64,000 nucleotides of DNA, taken from positions 1 to 64,000 of the forward strand of contig NZ_VBSB01000012.1 of assembly GCF_013337765.1 (NCBI RefSeq), in the 5' to 3' direction. The notes under the pieces are model-generated. The model did not search any database. It saw only the letters and a list, made by a program, of their open reading frames with translations, and had not been told where the DNA came from. Positions 1 through 7,266 of this stretch are shown here, piece after piece (position 1 is the stretch's first letter; each line of letters begins with the position of its first letter). A program made the translations under genes and the position numbers. The DNA is from Mycolicibacterium sphagni (lineage in GTDB: Bacteria; Actinomycetota; Actinomycetes; Mycobacteriales; Mycobacteriaceae).

Positions 1-74
1 CCGATCACCACCGACACAATCGCGAACCCCGCCGCGATCACCCCCAACACCAAAATGGGTGTGTAGAGATTCAT
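1..74 (-). CDS. nuoA: NADH-quinone oxidoreductase subunit A (NuoA), N-terminal fragment
   Basis: The reverse strand from the ATG at 74 reads MNLYTPILVLGVIAAGFAIV and runs off the left edge. This matches the start of mycobacterial NuoA, the small membrane subunit of proton-pumping complex I, and covers most of its first transmembrane helix. An AGGAG-like ribosome site lies about 12 bases before the ATG, which is rather far. The rest of a nuo operon is expected to continue leftward outside the window. The next gene upstream on the same strand is a Rv3143-like receiver protein, the arrangement known from M. tuberculosis, and this supports the call. The 160 bases between the two genes show no clear gene. 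Confidence 0.85.
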   Translation of the reverse strand, partial: MNLYTPILVLGVIAAGFAIVSVVI

Positions 75-234
75 AGGGCTGTGTCACTCCTCGCTTGGGC
101 TGGAGATGTGAGCTAAGACACAGCCTAGCGATCTTGAGACCTGCTGTCGCGATTTCGTTAGGATGGCTTGCAGAGCTGAACGCGGCCCATCTCCTCACGA
201 GAGGGCAAGGGCGACAGCGTATTTGGCGTTTAAT

Positions 235-639
235 TCACTGCACTGGAGCGCGCAGCAAACCAACGACCGCATCGCCAAGTCGGATCGGGTCGATCGGATG
301 CGGCACCGCGGCCTCCGCGCGCGACCAGTTGGCCAGCCACGCGTCGTCGGGCCGGCCGGTCAGGACCAGCACCGGCGGGCAGTCGTCGATCTCGTCTTTG
401 AGCTGTTTGGCAATGCCCATGCCGCCGACGGGTGCCGCCTCACCGTCGAGGATCACCAGATCGAATCCACCCGCGTCCATCAGCTGGATCACCATGGGGC
501 CGGTGGCGACGTCCGTATAGCTCAACTCGGGCAGTTCGGGGTGAACACGCTTGCCCAGCGCCAGGCGCACCTGTTCCCTGGTGCGGGCATTGCTGCTGTA
601 CACGAGAACGTGCAGGGGCTGTGCACCAGGGCGAGACAC
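235..639 (-). CDS. Rv3143-like single-domain response regulator (degenerate receiver)
   Basis: A 134-residue stand-alone receiver-like protein with a GTG start. The beta3 acceptor segment LVILDGE puts the candidate phospho-acceptor Asp near residue 65, and LVLTGRP near residue 92 is the beta4 switch region. No output domain follows. The acidic pair that normally binds Mg2+ after beta1 is missing: the segment reads LVYSSNAR. Normal phosphorylation is therefore doubtful. It lies directly upstream of nuoA on the same strand, as the M. tuberculosis homologue Rv3143 does, so a link to complex I or redox state is possible but unproven. Kinase and partner are unknown. Confidence 0.8.
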   Translation of the reverse strand: MSRPGAQPLHVLVYSSNARTREQVRLALGKRVHPELPELSYTDVATGPMVIQLMDAGGFDLVILDGEAAPVGGMGIAKQLKDEIDDCPPVLVLTGRPDDAWLANWSRAEAAVPHPIDPIRLGDAVVGLLRAPVQ

Positions 640-663
640 GCCGCCGATGCTACTGCGAAAACC

Positions 664-690
664 CCTGCCGCCTAGGGCGTTCGGCAGGTT
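664..690 (-). terminator. Intrinsic terminator after the YceI operon
   Basis: CCTGCCG at 664-670 pairs with CGGCAGG at 682-688 around an 11-base loop. On the minus strand the hairpin follows the YceI stop codon and is followed by GGGGTTTTC. The U-tract is short, so termination may be partial. Confidence 0.5.
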
Positions 691-1215
691 CTAATCGACC
701 TTGGTGAAGACGACGTCGGCGAGCAGCGTGGTGGTCGCCGGCATCATGCCTGCCATATTGCCGCTGACACCAAGTTTCGTGCGGTCGATCGTCGTCTGCG
801 TCCTGAGGTGGACGGTGCCGTCGCCCAGCTGGTCGACGGCGGCCGACAACGACAGTGGCTCGGTGGTGCCCCGCACGGTCAGGGTGGCGTGCACCGTGGT
901 GGTGTTCGCGCCAGTGGGCTCGAGTCCGGTCACCTCGACGCGGATCACCGGATGATTCTCGACGTCGAAGAAATCTGCCGAGCGCAGGTGGTCGTCGCGT
1001 TTCCTGATACCGGTCTTCAGCGACGCCGCCCCGATGACGAGCCCGCCGGAGACCGCGCCGTTCGCGGTGATCTGGCCGGCACCGCGCACCTCGGTGAATT
1101 CGCCGGTGACAGTGGCCAGGCCCCAGAAGGTCTTGTTCTTGAACCGCACCGAGGACTGGGCGGACACCAATTGCCAGTTTCCGGGCTCGTCGAGCAGTGC
1201 CTGCAGGGGCGCCAT
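691..1215 (-). CDS. YceI-family lipid-binding protein
   Basis: 174 residues from the ATG at 1215. The reading frame runs further upstream, but that part is low-complexity Arg/Pro sequence overlapping the next gene and is not homologous. The order W-x-L-V-x-A-x-S-S-V-x-F, GGLVIGAASLKTGIRKRDDHLRS and FFDVENHPVIRVEV is typical of YceI, a lipocalin-like barrel that binds polyisoprenoid or similar amphiphiles. There is no signal peptide, so a cytosolic role is likely. It is the last gene of a minus-strand run with a SnoaL-like protein, a DUF6285-like protein, a kinase-like protein and an acyl-CoA dehydrogenase, and may carry a hydrophobic intermediate. The substrate is unknown. Confidence 0.8.
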   Translation of the reverse strand: MAPLQALLDEPGNWQLVSAQSSVRFKNKTFWGLATVTGEFTEVRGAGQITANGAVSGGLVIGAASLKTGIRKRDDHLRSADFFDVENHPVIRVEVTGLEPTGANTTTVHATLTVRGTTEPLSLSAAVDQLGDGTVHLRTQTTIDRTKLGVSGNMAGMMPATTTLLADVVFTKVD

Positions 1216-1229
1216 GGGTTTTCCTCCGC

Positions 1230-1613
1230 TCAGGACAGTAGCGGCGCCAGGTCGGCGGGATCGAGGTATTCGTCGATCCGCCGGATGAGGCCGTCGTCTC
1301 CGATTTTCACGACCAGGCATACCCGCAGGGCGAGTTGTTCACCGCCAAGGTTGGTGCAGTGCAGGATGTGCTGTTGCACGAAACCGCCATCGAACACCTG
1401 CCGGTCGAGTACTTCGTAGCGTCGATCGGTGGTGGCACCGACGTACCAGCGGATGACTTTGAGGGCGCGTGCCTTGTCGTTGTCGCGCTCGTCGCCTGTG
1501 TGCCACACCGTGACGTCGTCGGACCACAGTGCTGTGACCGCGTCGGCGTCGCCGTCTGCGATGGCGGCGAACAGCTGGTCGGCGGTGTCGATGATCTGGG
1601 CATGCGTGGGCAT
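1230..1613 (-). CDS. SnoaL-like / NTF2-fold protein
   Basis: 127 residues with the SnoaL/NTF2 outline. An N-terminal helix reads ADQLFAAIADGDADAVTALWSD, a W-H-T segment follows, and the C-terminal strand ends in IRRIDEYLDP. Members of this superfamily are small isomerases, dehydratases or ligand-binding proteins, and the sequence alone does not say which. Its ATG overlaps the TGA of the upstream DUF6285-like gene (TGATG), so the two are probably translationally coupled within the acyl-CoA dehydrogenase operon. The most likely role is an isomerase, hydratase or carrier step on the pathway intermediate. This is inferred from context only. Confidence 0.75.
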   Translation of the reverse strand: MPTHAQIIDTADQLFAAIADGDADAVTALWSDDVTVWHTGDERDNDKARALKVIRWYVGATTDRRYEVLDRQVFDGGFVQQHILHCTNLGGEQLALRVCLVVKIGDDGLIRRIDEYLDPADLAPLLS

Positions 1614-1966
1614 CAGCGCGTCCCTTCTTCGGGTTGGTCGTATCCGGGGTGGGCGATGGCCAGGCGGTGGCGGACCAGGGCTCGCAAGCTGCCCATGATG
1701 TCGCCCGCGCGGTCGTCGAGGTCGCCGGCGCGGATCGCGGCGGCCAGGGCGTCTTCGTCGGGATAGCCGAGCTGCTCCAGTGCGGCCAACGGTTCGGCGG
1801 CGGTCTGGTCGAGCAGCTCGCGCTCGACGGTGCGCAACACGTTGGCGGCGACGAGGGCGTGGAAGTTGACCGATCCAGTGGTGGTGGCCCGGACGTCGCC
1901 CTCGAGGAATTCGGCGACGGCGGCGACCAGTTCGGCGGCGGTGGGCCGGCCGTTCAGTCCGGTCAT
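1613..1966 (-). CDS. DUF6285-like protein, partner of an APH-type kinase
   Basis: 118 residues from the ATG at 1966 (MTGLNGRPTAAELV). This ATG overlaps the TGA of the upstream phosphotransferase gene in an ATGA junction, which fixes the start. The protein is mostly helical, with FLEGDVRATTTGSVNFHALVAANVL near the N terminus and no membrane segment. Small proteins of this kind are commonly encoded next to aminoglycoside-phosphotransferase-like proteins and acyl-CoA dehydrogenases in actinobacteria, as here. The function is unknown. Strict coupling suggests it acts in a complex with the kinase-like protein. The family assignment is from memory of the pattern. Confidence 0.65.
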   Translation of the reverse strand: MTGLNGRPTAAELVAAVAEFLEGDVRATTTGSVNFHALVAANVLRTVERELLDQTAAEPLAALEQLGYPDEDALAAAIRAGDLDDRAGDIMGSLRALVRHRLAIAHPGYDQPEEGTR

Positions 1967-2934
1967 GACGCCCCCTCCAGCAGGTCGAGGAGATCCCACT
2001 CGGTTTCGCAGACCCGGCGCCCGATCGCGGCGAGTTCGACCGAGCGGGTTTGGCCGCTCAGGTGGCGTTCGGCCTGGAACCGGCAGATCACCCCCCAGCG
2101 CAGGGTGGCCACGACCAGCCACCAGCGCAGGGCTGCGCGGTCGACGGTGGCGCCGCCGGCGTCCTCGTAAGCCGCGACGAAGTCGTCGATGCTGCCCAGA
2201 CCACCGGCGGCCATGCCGGCCGGGGCGCCGAAACGCCAGGCCCGGATGCAGAACCAGGCGAGGTCTTCATAGATCTCGCCGATGTGGACCAACTCCCAGT
2301 CCAACACCGCCGCAAGATCTGAGCCGTCGACGATCAGGTTGCCCATCCGGAAGTCACCGTGCACCAGATGCAGGGGTGACGCCGGCGGCCGATGCTCGGT
2401 CAGCCACCGAAACGCCCACTCGAATGTCGCTGTGGTGTCGGCCATTTCGTCGAGGCGCTGTCGCCACTCGACGAGGTCGTCCTGCTTGGCAAGGCCAGGG
2501 GCGTCGGGCGCCGCGCGATGGATCGCGGCGAGTGCCTGGGCGCACTGGCGCAGCAGCGTGGCCCGGCCATCATCGTCGAGCTGGCGCTGAATGCGCCGGA
2601 CGATGGTCTCACCCGCGATCTCGCCGCAGATCAGAAACGGGTTGCCCAGTGTTTCAACGGAATCCGACGCTATCAGGACGTCGGGCACCGGGGCGCCTGC
2701 CGCGGCGGCGGCCTTTTGCACGGCGGCCTCCAACTCCATGCCGGCGTGCACATCGTCAGGCGGACCGGTGCGCAGGATCAGCGCACGCCGCTGGGAGCCG
2801 GTCACCGCGTCGAAGGCCCACGTGGTGCGGCTGGCGCCGCCGGTCAGCGCGCGCAGGTTGTCGATCTCGGTGGCCGAACCGAGGATGGGGCCCAGCACCC
2901 CGGCCAAATTGGCGGATAGCGTCTCGGTGGCCAC
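1963..2934 (-). CDS. APH/ChoK-like phosphotransferase (often annotated FadE36-like)
   Basis: 323 residues from a GTG at 2934 (VATETLSANLAGV). The open frame continues upstream but overlaps the acyl-CoA dehydrogenase whose stop lies at 2936-2938, so the GTG is preferred. The kinase-fold signature is clear: catalytic loop HGDFRMGN at residues 192-199 (Asp194) and the metal-binding LDWE at 211-214 (Asp212). Homologues next to acyl-CoA dehydrogenases, including human ACAD10/11 fusions, act on hydroxylated acyl chains, phosphorylating a 4-hydroxyacyl-CoA before elimination. By analogy this protein and its dehydrogenase neighbour may process a hydroxy-acyl-CoA. It is coupled to the DUF6285-like gene by an ATGA overlap. 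Confidence 0.85.
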   Translation of the reverse strand: MATETLSANLAGVLGPILGSATEIDNLRALTGGASRTTWAFDAVTGSQRRALILRTGPPDDVHAGMELEAAVQKAAAAAGAPVPDVLIASDSVETLGNPFLICGEIAGETIVRRIQRQLDDDGRATLLRQCAQALAAIHRAAPDAPGLAKQDDLVEWRQRLDEMADTTATFEWAFRWLTEHRPPASPLHLVHGDFRMGNLIVDGSDLAAVLDWELVHIGEIYEDLAWFCIRAWRFGAPAGMAAGGLGSIDDFVAAYEDAGGATVDRAALRWWLVVATLRWGVICRFQAERHLSGQTRSVELAAIGRRVCETEWDLLDLLEGAS

Positions 2935-2935
2935 G

Positions 2936-4180
2936 TCAGCGGGCCGGCTTGCCGAACTTGAACATCCGTTGGGCCACCCGGCGCATCTGAATCTCCTCGG
3001 CTCCCTCGGTGATCCGGTAGCGGCGGTGGTGGCGATAGATGTGCTCGAAGGGCTCGTGACGGCTGTAGCCGATGCCGCCGTGCACCTGCATGGCCCGGTC
3101 GGCGGCCTCACACACCAGCCGATTAGCGCGGTAGTTGGCCATCGACACCTTGTCGGACACCTCGAGGTGATGGTTGCGGTCGAGCTCCCAGGCTGCGTAG
3201 CGGACCAGCAGTCGAACCATCTGCGCCTCGGTCTGCAGCTCGACCAGCGGCCATTGCACCGCCTGGTTGACCGACAGCGGCTTGCCGAACGTCACCCGCT
3301 TACCCGCGTACTCCACTGCGCGATCGATACAGTGCTGGGCGGCACCGAGGCTGCTGGCCGCCTGTCGAATCCTGTTCTCGTGCAGGAACGTCTGGGCCAC
3401 TTCCAGTCCATGATCGAGTTCACCCAGCACCGCGTCGGCGGGTACCCGCACGTCGTGCAGCTCGACTTCACCGTGGTCGGTGGGCATGTTGAACGTCCAC
3501 CAGTAGAACGGCACCTCGAAGCCCTTGGCGTCGCAGGGGACGAGGAAGGCGGTGATGCCGCGGGCCTGGCCGGGCTCACCGGAGGTGCGGGCGAACACCA
3601 GATCGTGGGTGGCCCGGTGGACGCCGGTGTTCCAGCGCTTGGCTCCGTTGATCACCCAGTCGTCCCCGTCACGCTCGGCGCGGGTCTCCAGCCAGGTGGC
3701 GTCCGAGCCGTGGTCGGGTTCGGTGAGACCGAACGCCATCGACCGCTTACCGGTCAGCATCGCCTCGATCCATTCGCTCTTCTGGTCGTCGGTGCCGAAC
3801 CGGTCCATCATGATGACCTGCGGGAAGTTCCCAACGATCGACGACTCGTCCTGAAGGTCGTTGTGCAGTCCAAGGCCCTTGTGGGCCAAGTGCTCCCGGA
3901 TGACGGCCATGTCCACATTGGTGCCGTCGCGGCCGCCGAACTTCGACGGCAGCCCGTAGCGCAGCCAGCCCGCCTTGTCGGCACGGCGGCGCATCTCGTC
4001 GAGCAGGTCCTCCCATTCCCGGCGCGGGATACCACCATTCTCGACGTCTGTGCGGGCGAACTCGCGACGCTGGTCGAAGTACTGCATGTGCTCGCGCTCG
4101 AGCGGTTTGATCTCGGCCTCGATGAACGCGTCCATCTCCGCCAGCAGTGGCGGAAGGTGTTCGGGCAGAGTGAAATCCAC
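2936..4180 (-). CDS. Acyl-CoA dehydrogenase family protein
   Basis: 414 residues from a GTG at 4180, preceded by a good AAGGAG site five bases upstream; a longer frame would run into the TetR gene. The full acyl-CoA dehydrogenase domain order is present: N-terminal helices, the FAD/substrate strand segment GLTEPDHGSDATW, middle beta domain WVINGAKRWNTG, and C-terminal helices with MQVHGGIGYSRHEPFEHIYR and the terminal ITEGAEEIQ. It is a flavoprotein introducing an alpha,beta double bond in an acyl-CoA, or an ACAD11-like member using a phosphorylated 4-hydroxyacyl-CoA. The adjacent APH-type kinase favours the latter. The gene is followed by the kinase at a one-base gap and preceded by the TetR at 17 bases, so all are likely one transcript. 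Confidence 0.9.
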   Translation of the reverse strand: MDFTLPEHLPPLLAEMDAFIEAEIKPLEREHMQYFDQRREFARTDVENGGIPRREWEDLLDEMRRRADKAGWLRYGLPSKFGGRDGTNVDMAVIREHLAHKGLGLHNDLQDESSIVGNFPQVIMMDRFGTDDQKSEWIEAMLTGKRSMAFGLTEPDHGSDATWLETRAERDGDDWVINGAKRWNTGVHRATHDLVFARTSGEPGQARGITAFLVPCDAKGFEVPFYWWTFNMPTDHGEVELHDVRVPADAVLGELDHGLEVAQTFLHENRIRQAASSLGAAQHCIDRAVEYAGKRVTFGKPLSVNQAVQWPLVELQTEAQMVRLLVRYAAWELDRNHHLEVSDKVSMANYRANRLVCEAADRAMQVHGGIGYSRHEPFEHIYRHHRRYRITEGAEEIQMRRVAQRMFKFGKPAR

Positions 4181-4197
4181 GTTGATCTCCTTGCTTG

Positions 4198-4857
4198 TCA
4201 GAAGCCGTAGAGCGTTTTCTTCCAGATGGTGGACAGGGTCGTGATGGCGTCGCTGTCCGACAGCCGCAGGCCGAGGCCGGTGCTGTCGGGGCGCAGGCAC
4301 ACGGTGGTGAATTGCTCGAACAGCAGCGCGATCGCCAATGCGGTGTGCTCGGGTTGCAGGCCGGCCGCGTAGCCATGATCCTGGGCGCGTAGCACCGATG
4401 CGGCGACGATGTCGATGCCGAACTGGCGGAACTGATTCTGCAGGGCGGCGAAGCGTGGCTCGGTTGCGGCGAGTTGATCCACCGCGACCATGACCCCGAT
4501 GCTCTGCTTGAACATCTCCCAGTAGGCGGTGACGACGGTGACGAAGAATCTGGTGTCGTCCGGGGATGCGGCCAGATGCAGCCGCAGGCCTGACGGCAAC
4601 ACGACGTCATGCAGGAACGAATCGGCCAGCGCGGCCAGCAAGTCTTCTTTGTCGTTGTAGTAGCGGTAGAACACCGCCGGTGACCTGCCGGCTGCCGAGG
4701 TGATGTCGACCAGCGTGGTGCCGTGGAAGCCCCGCTCGGCGAACAGCTTGCGGGCCGCGTCTTCGATGGCCTGGCGGGTCTGGCGACCCTTGGAACTCAG
4801 TGCGCGCGAGCCGTCACCGGCTCCGTCCGCTTTGCCCGGACGGCTGGACGGTTCCAT
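4198..4857 (-). CDS. TetR-family transcriptional regulator
   Basis: 219 residues. The N-terminal HTH lies at about residues 25-70, with RQAIEDAARKLFAERGFHG and AAGRSPAVFYRYYNDKEDLL typical of TetR. The C-terminal ligand-binding domain is less conserved. It is the first gene of the minus-strand operon continuing into the acyl-CoA dehydrogenase. Its promoter carries a near-palindrome over the -10 box, so autoregulation is likely. The same promoter/operator sequence occurs in front of the dioxygenase-like operon at 10770, so this protein is the best candidate regulator of both. The ligand is probably a CoA thioester or aromatic intermediate of those pathways (inference). Confidence 0.9.
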   Translation of the reverse strand: MEPSSRPGKADGAGDGSRALSSKGRQTRQAIEDAARKLFAERGFHGTTLVDITSAAGRSPAVFYRYYNDKEDLLAALADSFLHDVVLPSGLRLHLAASPDDTRFFVTVVTAYWEMFKQSIGVMVAVDQLAATEPRFAALQNQFRQFGIDIVAASVLRAQDHGYAAGLQPEHTALAIALLFEQFTTVCLRPDSTGLGLRLSDSDAITTLSTIWKKTLYGF

Positions 4858-4883
4858 GGTTGCCCCCGTGCTCGCCGGTGAGA

Positions 4884-4924
4884 AAACTAAACCTGACGTT
4901 ACTTTTTGTTCGGGCGGTTGGCAA
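4884..4924 (-). promoter_or_regulatory. Promoter and TetR operator of the acyl-CoA dehydrogenase operon
   Basis: On the minus strand, TTGCCA (4924-4919), a 17-base spacer and TAACGT (4901-4896) form a good sigma-A promoter. A 22-bp inverted repeat overlaps the -10 box: AAACTAA at 4884-4890 and TTACTTT at 4899-4905, one mismatch between arms. The arrangement is repeated with very similar sequence at 10811-10851. Confidence 0.75.
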
Positions 4925-5089
4925 GAGTGTCATGGCCACCAGGATTTCGTCTTGACCTGCCTCAACGGCGTGGTGCGGCATTCCTGGCAACGTTTCTCAA
5001 CTTGGGACCGTAAACTATCGATGGTCGGGGAGGCTCTTGAGCAAATGGAGCTGCGCGCATAAGAAGCCCCAACGTCAAAGGCCGTTTCC

Positions 5090-5971
5090 TTGTCACATGC
5101 CATCAGCTACACAGCCCCCTTGAAGCCGCACTTCGAGGACGTCCAGTCGCACTACGATCTCTCGGACGACTTCTTCCAACTGTTTCTCGACCCGACGCAG
5201 ACCTACAGCTGCGCGTATTTCGAACGCGACGACATGACGCTGCAGGAAGCGCAGCTCGCGAAGATCGACTTGTCGTTGGGCAAACTGGGCCTGCAGCCCG
5301 GAATGACATTGCTCGACGTCGGCTGCGGGTGGGGCGCCACGATGCGCCGGGCGATCGAGAAATATGACGTCAACGTCGTCGGGCTGACGCTGAGCCGCAA
5401 TCAGCAGGCACATGTGGAGCGAAGCTTCGCGCAGATGGATACCAAGCGCAGCCGCCGCGTGCTGCTACAGGGCTGGGAGCAGTTCACCGAACCGGTGGAC
5501 CGCATCGTGTCGATCGGTGCCTTCGAACACTTCGGCGCGGATCGGTACGACGCGTTCTTCGACTTCGGCTACAACGCATTGCCCGCCGACGGCGTGATGA
5601 TGCTGCACAGCATCATGCAAATCCGGCGGGCCCACATGGAGGCCATGGGACTGCCCATCACGATGAGCCTGTTGAGGTTCTTCAAGTTCCTCTCGGTGGA
5701 GATCTTCCCCGGCGGCCACCTGCCGACAGCCGACCTGGTTGAGGAACTCTCCGGAAAGGCAGGCTTCACAACCGGTCTCGTCCAATCGCTGCAGCCGCAC
5801 TACGCCAAAACCCTCGACCTCTGGGCCGCGGCACTCGAGTCGCGTCGGGATGAGGCGATCGCGCTTCAGTCCGAAGAGGTCTACGACCGCTATATCCGGT
5901 ACCTGACCGGCTGCGCGGACCTTTTCCGCGACGGCTATACCGACGTCTGCCAGTTCACGTTGACGAAGTAG
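5090..5971 (+). CDS. Cyclopropane mycolic acid synthase family methyltransferase
   Basis: 293 residues, closely resembling the CmaA/MmaA/PcaA family. The family N terminus KPHFEDVQSHYDLSDDFF is followed by the SAM-binding motif LLDVGCGWG (about 74-82), then GLTLSRNQ, VSIGAFEHFG and EIFPGGHLP. These SAM-dependent enzymes add cyclopropane or methyl groups to meromycolate double bonds in the cell envelope. Which modification is made cannot be read from the sequence. The start is the TTG at 5090. A second in-frame TTG at 5120 would begin at KPHFED, close to where M. tuberculosis homologues align, and neither has a strong ribosome site. The gene is monocistronic; the 118 bases or more upstream hold a possible -10 TAAACT and a tiny MELRA frame. 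Confidence 0.9.
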   Translation: MSHAISYTAPLKPHFEDVQSHYDLSDDFFQLFLDPTQTYSCAYFERDDMTLQEAQLAKIDLSLGKLGLQPGMTLLDVGCGWGATMRRAIEKYDVNVVGLTLSRNQQAHVERSFAQMDTKRSRRVLLQGWEQFTEPVDRIVSIGAFEHFGADRYDAFFDFGYNALPADGVMMLHSIMQIRRAHMEAMGLPITMSLLRFFKFLSVEIFPGGHLPTADLVEELSGKAGFTTGLVQSLQPHYAKTLDLWAAALESRRDEAIALQSEEVYDRYIRYLTGCADLFRDGYTDVCQFTLTK

Positions 5972-5981
5972 GGCCGGCGGC

Positions 5982-6347
5982 TCACCACTGACTCGCGCGC
6001 CACTTGTCCAGGGCGCGGCGCTCGCGTTTGGTCGGACGGCCCGCGCCGCGATCGCGGGCCGCTACCGGCACCGCCGACGTCGGTGGCGGCGCGGGTGTCC
6101 GGTCCAGGTAACACGTCACGGCATCGGCTGCGCCAACCCGCTTCTGGATGACCCGAACGACCTCGACGATCCGCGTTGTGTCGCCGACCCGGGCACGCAC
6201 CTCGTCACCGGGTGACACCGTCGTTGCGGGTTTGGCCACTCGGTCGTTGATTCGGACATGCCCACCCCGGCATGCCGCGGCGGCATCGGGTCGGGTCTTC
6301 GTCAGCCGGACCGCCCACAACCACCGATCCACGCGGGTCGAGTCCAT
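5982..6347 (-). CDS. S4-domain RNA-binding protein (Hsp15/RlfA-like)
   Basis: 121 residues with an S4 RNA-binding fold at about residues 4-65 (VDRWLWAVRLTKTRPDAAAACRGGHVRIN, then KPATTVSPGDEV). A basic C-terminal tail contains RPTKRERRALDKW. The layout matches Hsp15/HslR, which binds stalled 50S subunits carrying peptidyl-tRNA. It lies 13 bases downstream of the HMG-CoA-lyase-like gene on the same strand and may be transcribed with it, although the function is probably housekeeping. Confidence 0.85.
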   Translation of the reverse strand: MDSTRVDRWLWAVRLTKTRPDAAAACRGGHVRINDRVAKPATTVSPGDEVRARVGDTTRIVEVVRVIQKRVGAADAVTCYLDRTPAPPPTSAVPVAARDRGAGRPTKRERRALDKWRASQW

Positions 6348-6360
6348 GAAACCCCTCGGC

Positions 6361-7266
6361 TCAGTTCAGGATCCGGTCACCGGCCCGCAGCAGCGCGCTT
6401 GGCAGATCGTGACCGATCACCGAGCGTGCGACGGCTGCGGCGCGGATCGCGGCTTCCAGATCGACGTCGACGCCAATCCCACTGTCGCGCAACAGGTACA
6501 CCAGGTCTTCGGTGGCGATATTGCCGCTGGCGCCGGGCGCGAACGGGCAACCGCCCAGGCCGCCGACCGATGAGTCGAGCCGCGTCACTCCGGCGGCCAC
6601 CGCGGCGTACGCGCTGGCCAGCCCGGAGCCGCGGGTGTTGTGGAAATGAGCGCCCAGCGGCAGGTCATCGATGAGGGGTTTCACCTGGTTCATCAGCGAG
6701 GTGACCCGCCCGGGAGTGGTGGTGCCGATGGTGTCGGCGATCGCCAGCCGATCAGCACCGGATTCACATGCGGCGTCGACGATGTCGAGCACCCGCTGGG
6801 CCGGAGTCGGGCCGTCGAACGGGCAGTCCCACGCGGTGGCGATGATCACCTCGACGCTGACACCGGAGTCGTGGGCGATCGCCACGATCTCGGCGATCTG
6901 CGCGGTGGCTTCCGCGCTACTGCGTCCGACGTTGGCCCGGCTGTGCGCGTCGGCGGCGGACACCACGTATTCGAGCGAATACAGACCGGCCGCGATGGCC
7001 CGCTTGGCCCCGTTCGGGCTGGCCACCAGCGCGGAGAATTCGATGTCGGGGTAGTCGGCCAACCGGGCCGCGAACTCCGGCGCATCGGCCAGCGCGGGAA
7101 CCTTCGACGGGGAGACGAACGCCGTCGCCTCCACTTCGCGGACTCCGGTGGCGGCGATGGCGGCCAGCAGTTCCAGCTTGGCCGACAACGGAATTGGCTC
7201 TTCGATCTGCAGGCCGTCGCGCAGGGCGACATCGCGGATCGTGACGTGTGTGGGTAGCTCGCTCAC
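6361..7266 (-). CDS. Hydroxymethylglutaryl-CoA lyase family protein
   Basis: 301 residues, of normal length for HMG-CoA lyase. The HMGL-like TIM-barrel motifs are visible: RDVALRDGLQ near residue 11, the metal-binding AHFHNTRG near 206, and the signature GGLGGCPFAPGASGN with the expected active-site Cys. The family cleaves HMG-CoA to acetyl-CoA and acetoacetate; relatives act on other 3-hydroxy-3-methyl acyl-CoAs. The GTG start overlaps the TGA of the CoA-transferase gene (GTGA), so it is the distal enzyme of the operon starting with the dioxygenase-like gene. In context it may release acetyl-CoA or pyruvate from a ring-cleavage product after CoA activation (inference). Confidence 0.85.
   Translation of the reverse strand: MSELPTHVTIRDVALRDGLQIEEPIPLSAKLELLAAIAATGVREVEATAFVSPSKVPALADAPEFAARLADYPDIEFSALVASPNGAKRAIAAGLYSLEYVVSAADAHSRANVGRSSAEATAQIAEIVAIAHDSGVSVEVIIATAWDCPFDGPTPAQRVLDIVDAACESGADRLAIADTIGTTTPGRVTSLMNQVKPLIDDLPLGAHFHNTRGSGLASAYAAVAAGVTRLDSSVGGLGGCPFAPGASGNIATEDLVYLLRDSGIGVDVDLEAAIRAAAVARSVIGHDLPSALLRAGDRILN

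Noticed and set aside
2591..4210. 539-residue plus-strand frame
   Set aside because: It is antisense to the acyl-CoA dehydrogenase, which carries complete family motifs.
5045..5062. Leader peptide MELRA before the cyclopropane synthase
   Set aside because: It is too short to judge and shows no attenuation structure.
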